Source of the DNA: Pseudomonadota bacterium
GTDB taxonomy: Bacteria > Pseudomonadota > Gammaproteobacteria > QQUJ01
Reading direction: 5' to 3'
Assembly (NCBI GenBank): GCA_008501635.1
Contig: QQUJ01000010.1
Location: 496,001-560,000 of the forward strand
Length of the DNA stretch: 64,000 bases
Shown: positions 61,862 through 64,000 of the stretch, one piece after another
Numbering within the stretch: position 1 is the first letter of the stretch
Layout: every line of letters begins with the position of its first letter
Made by a program: the position numbers and the translations under genes
The notes under the pieces: generated by a model
Databases searched by the model: none
Told to the model about the DNA's origin: nothing
Seen by the model: only the letters and a program-made list of their open reading frames with translations

Positions 61862-62590
61862 TCATTCGATCATGAACACGCCCATTTTGGTGCCGGCGAT
61901 CTCCACCGTATCACCGTCTTTCAACAAACGGGCCTGAGGGCCTATCGGGTCACCGTTGACCTTGGGATAGACGTTGTTCTTGCTCTCGACGTGCACCAGG
62001 TAGTAACCCTGTTGGCGACGGCTGATAGCGGCCACCTGCACACCCGGTTTGCCCAAGGTGGTCAATGCCTTGGTGAGCTCCAGCTCGCGCCCGGCATTGG
62101 CGCCGTTGAGCACCTGCAGCCGAGCCAGGGGCAGCCCGGCGGCGGCCTGCGTGGCCGTGGGTGTGGCTTCGGCAACGGCTTTTTCCGCGGCTTCAGCCAT
62201 CGCGGCATCCTCTTTCGAACTTGGCTGCGAAGCGAGCGACTCGGTGTTCGCCGCCGAGGGCCGCATGATGAGCGTTTGCTCGAAATCGGGGCTGGAGGTC
62301 GCCGCTTCGTTAATGTACTTGAGCTCGTGCTTGCCGATTCCGATCACATCGCCGTGTTTCAGCGCGTACTTCTTGATCGGCTTCTTGTTGACGAATGTTC
62401 CGTTGGTGCTGTCCAGATCTTCGAGGAAGGAGTCGTTGAGGATGGTAAGCACCAGGGCGTGATGGCCGCTCACGGCGAGGTTATCGACGTGGATGTCGTT
62501 ATCCTGCAGGCGCCCGATCGTGATGCGTTCCCGGTTGAGCGGGAACTCACCCAGAATTTTGCCTTGTATGCTCAGAACGAGTTTTCCCAT
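61862..62590 (-). CDS. Twin FHA-domain protein
   Basis: A 242-residue protein with two FHA domains: N-terminal one (IGRLQDNDIHVDNLAVSGHH, DSTNGTFVNKKPIKKYALKH) at residues 20-95 with all phosphothreonine-binding residues, and a C-terminal one (from about residue 155, TLGKPGVQVAAISRRQQGYY, VNGDPIGPQARLLKDGD) lacking the N-terminal Arg-Ser-His set. The linker is Ala/Glu-rich. It probably binds phosphothreonine of proteins acted on by the kinase upstream. The last gene of the kinase-phosphatase-FHA run. Confidence 0.9.
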   Translation of the reverse strand: MGKLVLSIQGKILGEFPLNRERITIGRLQDNDIHVDNLAVSGHHALVLTILNDSFLEDLDSTNGTFVNKKPIKKYALKHGDVIGIGKHELKYINEAATSSPDFEQTLIMRPSAANTESLASQPSSKEDAAMAEAAEKAVAEATPTATQAAAGLPLARLQVLNGANAGRELELTKALTTLGKPGVQVAAISRRQQGYYLVHVESKNNVYPKVNGDPIGPQARLLKDGDTVEIAGTKMGVFMIE

Positions 62591-62652
62591 AATCCTGTCC
62601 TGTTATGCGCGTTACAGTCGCAGCCGATTCGCTGGGTGACGCCGGCCCTCAA

Positions 62653-63477
62653 TCAGTCGAACCAGGCTACGATCTTGCTCAACCAGCCTTTTATGGCTGA
62701 ACGGCTGATCTTGGGGCGCACCAGAATCACTGAAACGTTGTCGCGCCCCCCCGCGGCGTTGGCTTGACGAATCAATTCTTCGCCTATTTTGTCAAGATTA
62801 CCACCAAACATCCTGAGTGTAGTAAGAATTTTTTCGTCCGAGATCATGTCGTTCAAGCCATCTGAGCACAGGAGGTAGAGATCGCCGGGGAGAATGATCT
62901 CCTCCTGCAGGTCGACCTGAACCGTCGCTTCGGTGCCCAGCGCCCGCGTGATTACGTTGCGATTGAGTGAGGCCTCGGCCTCTTCCTTGGTGTAGAAACC
63001 GCGGTCGACCAACTCCTGCAGCAACGTATGGTCGGTGGTGACCTGCTCGAGCTGATTGCTCCGCACACGGTAAAGGCGCGAGTCGCCCACATTGGCGACA
63101 GTGACGCGATCCTCGTAATAGAGTGCGGCCACCAGGGTTGTACCCATGCCCTGGCAGTGCGGCTGGTCGTTGGCGGCTTCATGGATCTCCCGGTTTGCCT
63201 TCTGGATGGCGTCATGGATCAGCAGTGTGCCGTGGGAGTACCCGGACTCCTCATCGATGGTGGCGGTATGGGTGTGAGGGATGCTGTTGCGCAGCGCATC
63301 GACGATGCTGGAAACGGCCATTTCACTGGCGATTTCACCGGCGTTATGTCCACCCATGCCATCGGCCAGAATCACCAGGCCGATATCTGCGGCGCTGCCG
63401 ATCGCGTCTTCGTTATGGTCCCGGACGATGCCTGCATCAGTGAGTCCCGAGATTTCCAGTGTCAGCTTTTTATCCAT
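62653..63477 (-). CDS. PP2C-family protein Ser/Thr phosphatase
   Basis: A 274-residue metal-dependent phosphatase. SGLTDAGIVRDHNEDAIGSA, ILADGMGGHNAGEIASEMA, NVGDSRLYRVRSNQLEQVT, LLCSDGLNDMISDEKIL and AGGRDNVSVILVRP contain the metal-binding Asp residues. A C-terminal hydrophobic tail (IKGWLSKIVAWF) may associate with a membrane or partner. I chose ATG 63477 (MDKKLTLEIS). It would reverse phosphorylation by the kinase gene at 63541, with which it forms an operon. Confidence 0.93.
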   Translation of the reverse strand: MDKKLTLEISGLTDAGIVRDHNEDAIGSAADIGLVILADGMGGHNAGEIASEMAVSSIVDALRNSIPHTHTATIDEESGYSHGTLLIHDAIQKANREIHEAANDQPHCQGMGTTLVAALYYEDRVTVANVGDSRLYRVRSNQLEQVTTDHTLLQELVDRGFYTKEEAEASLNRNVITRALGTEATVQVDLQEEIILPGDLYLLCSDGLNDMISDEKILTTLRMFGGNLDKIGEELIRQANAAGGRDNVSVILVRPKISRSAIKGWLSKIVAWFD

Positions 63478-63540
63478 TTTTGACCCTAGTACTGGAATAC
63501 GCTGGGCGCATGGCTGCATCCAAGCGCTGTGCAGCTACCG

Positions 63541-64000
63541 TCAACCATTGGCATCGCGCTCGGCCTTACGCGTGGATTGCGCCATGACGCGACGGGCGCA
63601 GGCACGCAGGTCGCGCGCCATTTCGGCGCCACTCTGATAGCGCCACTTGATCTCTTTGGAGAGCGCCTTATCGAGAATGGCATCGATACAGGGCTCCAGT
63701 TCGGTGTTGTGCGAGATTGCGGGTAGATGGGCCTCGTTGGTGATCTTGAACATCAGGCTGGCCATGGATTCTGCCTGAAACGGCAACTGGCCGGTCACCA
63801 GCTGATAGAACATGACCCCCAGCGAGAAGATGTCCGAGCGCCCGTCCAGGTGTTTGCCGGCGAGCTGCTCCGGCGACATATAGGCGGGTGTGCCCAGCAC
63901 GGTACCGGTACGGGTCTTACTTGAGTCGGTGATTCGGGCGATGCCGAAATCGGTGATCTTCACGTCCCCGCTCTTGGGTTCGAAGATGATGTTGCCGGGT
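63541..64000 (-). CDS. Serine/threonine protein kinase, C-terminal part
   Basis: The frame enters at the right edge and stops at 63541 (about 153 residues seen). PGNIIFEPKSGDVKITDFGI is the catalytic-loop Asn to the DFG motif; LGTPAYMSPEQLAGKHLDGR then DIFSLGVMFYQLVTGQLPF is the activation loop and APE region (SPEQ). The C-lobe ends at residue about 150 with a short basic tail and no membrane helix. The HRD motif and N-lobe lie beyond the window. It precedes PP2C and FHA genes. Confidence 0.93.
   Translation of the reverse strand, partial: PGNIIFEPKSGDVKITDFGIARITDSSKTRTGTVLGTPAYMSPEQLAGKHLDGRSDIFSLGVMFYQLVTGQLPFQAESMASLMFKITNEAHLPAISHNTELEPCIDAILDKALSKEIKWRYQSGAEMARDLRACARRVMAQSTRKAERDANG

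Overview
The window looks like the chromosome of a GC-rich gammaproteobacterium. The evidence is the lptD-surA-pdxA-rsmA block with divergent amgK-murU, glycine decarboxylase split into two subunits, adjacent thyA and folA, RlmI- and ApaH-type proteins and a VC_2705-type acetate symporter. A nitrous oxide reductase cluster with c-type cytochromes points to facultative denitrifying or N2O-respiring life. The exact lineage cannot be fixed from this sequence alone. No rRNA, tRNA, CRISPR array or complete insertion sequence was recognised.

Layout. 1-2606: end of gcvPA, tpx, gcvPB and dgkA. 2691-3836: a small zinc-ribbon protein with its terminator, and a ferritin-like protein. 3901-10937: a tightly packed run of a PfkB kinase, a GT-C glycosyltransferase, DprE1-like oxidase, DprE2-like reductase, HAD phosphatase, UbiA-type DPPR synthase and an UPF0104 membrane protein. 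Together these look like a route to polyprenyl-phosphate D-arabinofuranose and its use on a surface glycan or protein. 11071-11780: a frameshifted CZB-domain pseudogene. 11935-24290: an FNR-box-preceded clade II nos cluster (nosZ, two cytochromes c, nosB, D, G, H, F, L, Y) followed by copper-delivery genes (membrane protein, SCO1, PCuAC). 24295-33631: a diheme cytochrome, dinB, a convergent HD-GYP/GGDEF pair, a YyaL-type thioredoxin-domain protein, an RlmI-like methyltransferase and lgt. 33718-35045: thyA-folA. 35151-37371: an AT-richer islet with a MITE-like element, a broken DUF2846-like gene and two small lipoproteins. 37626-40581: apaH, glk, ComFB and UspA. 40839-43737: a Gfo/Idh/MocA and DegT pair resembling GnnA/GnnB, and a membrane protein. 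43749-48450: DnaQ-like exonuclease, DUF294/CBS protein, and a Na+/acetate-type symporter with its small DUF4212 subunit. 48451-50612: a remnant-rich spacer and a lipoprotein with nine ELWKTDGT repeats. 50779-52071: DUF4242 and a LysR regulator, divergent. 52103-59332: rsmA, pdxA, surA and lptD, divergent from amgK and murU. 59341-61801: a GCS2 ligase and an aspartoacylase-like hydrolase. 61862-64000: FHA protein, PP2C phosphatase and the C-terminal part of a Ser/Thr kinase.

How the genes work together. The nos block supplies catalyst (NosZ), electron entry (NosG/H ferredoxins and cytochromes), copper-site assembly (NosD/F/Y, NosL) and extra CuA-type copper chaperones (SCO1, PCuAC). A perfect TTGAT-N4-ATCAA site lies upstream of nosZ. 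A second lies inside a terminator stem between the two cytochrome genes and is followed by a near-consensus sigma-70 promoter. The arabinose block has every enzymatic step from PRPP to polyprenyl-phospho-arabinose, plus a candidate transporter and a candidate transferase. The most novel-looking items are this cassette, the FNR box nested in a terminator, the islet with the MITE, and several gene remnants.
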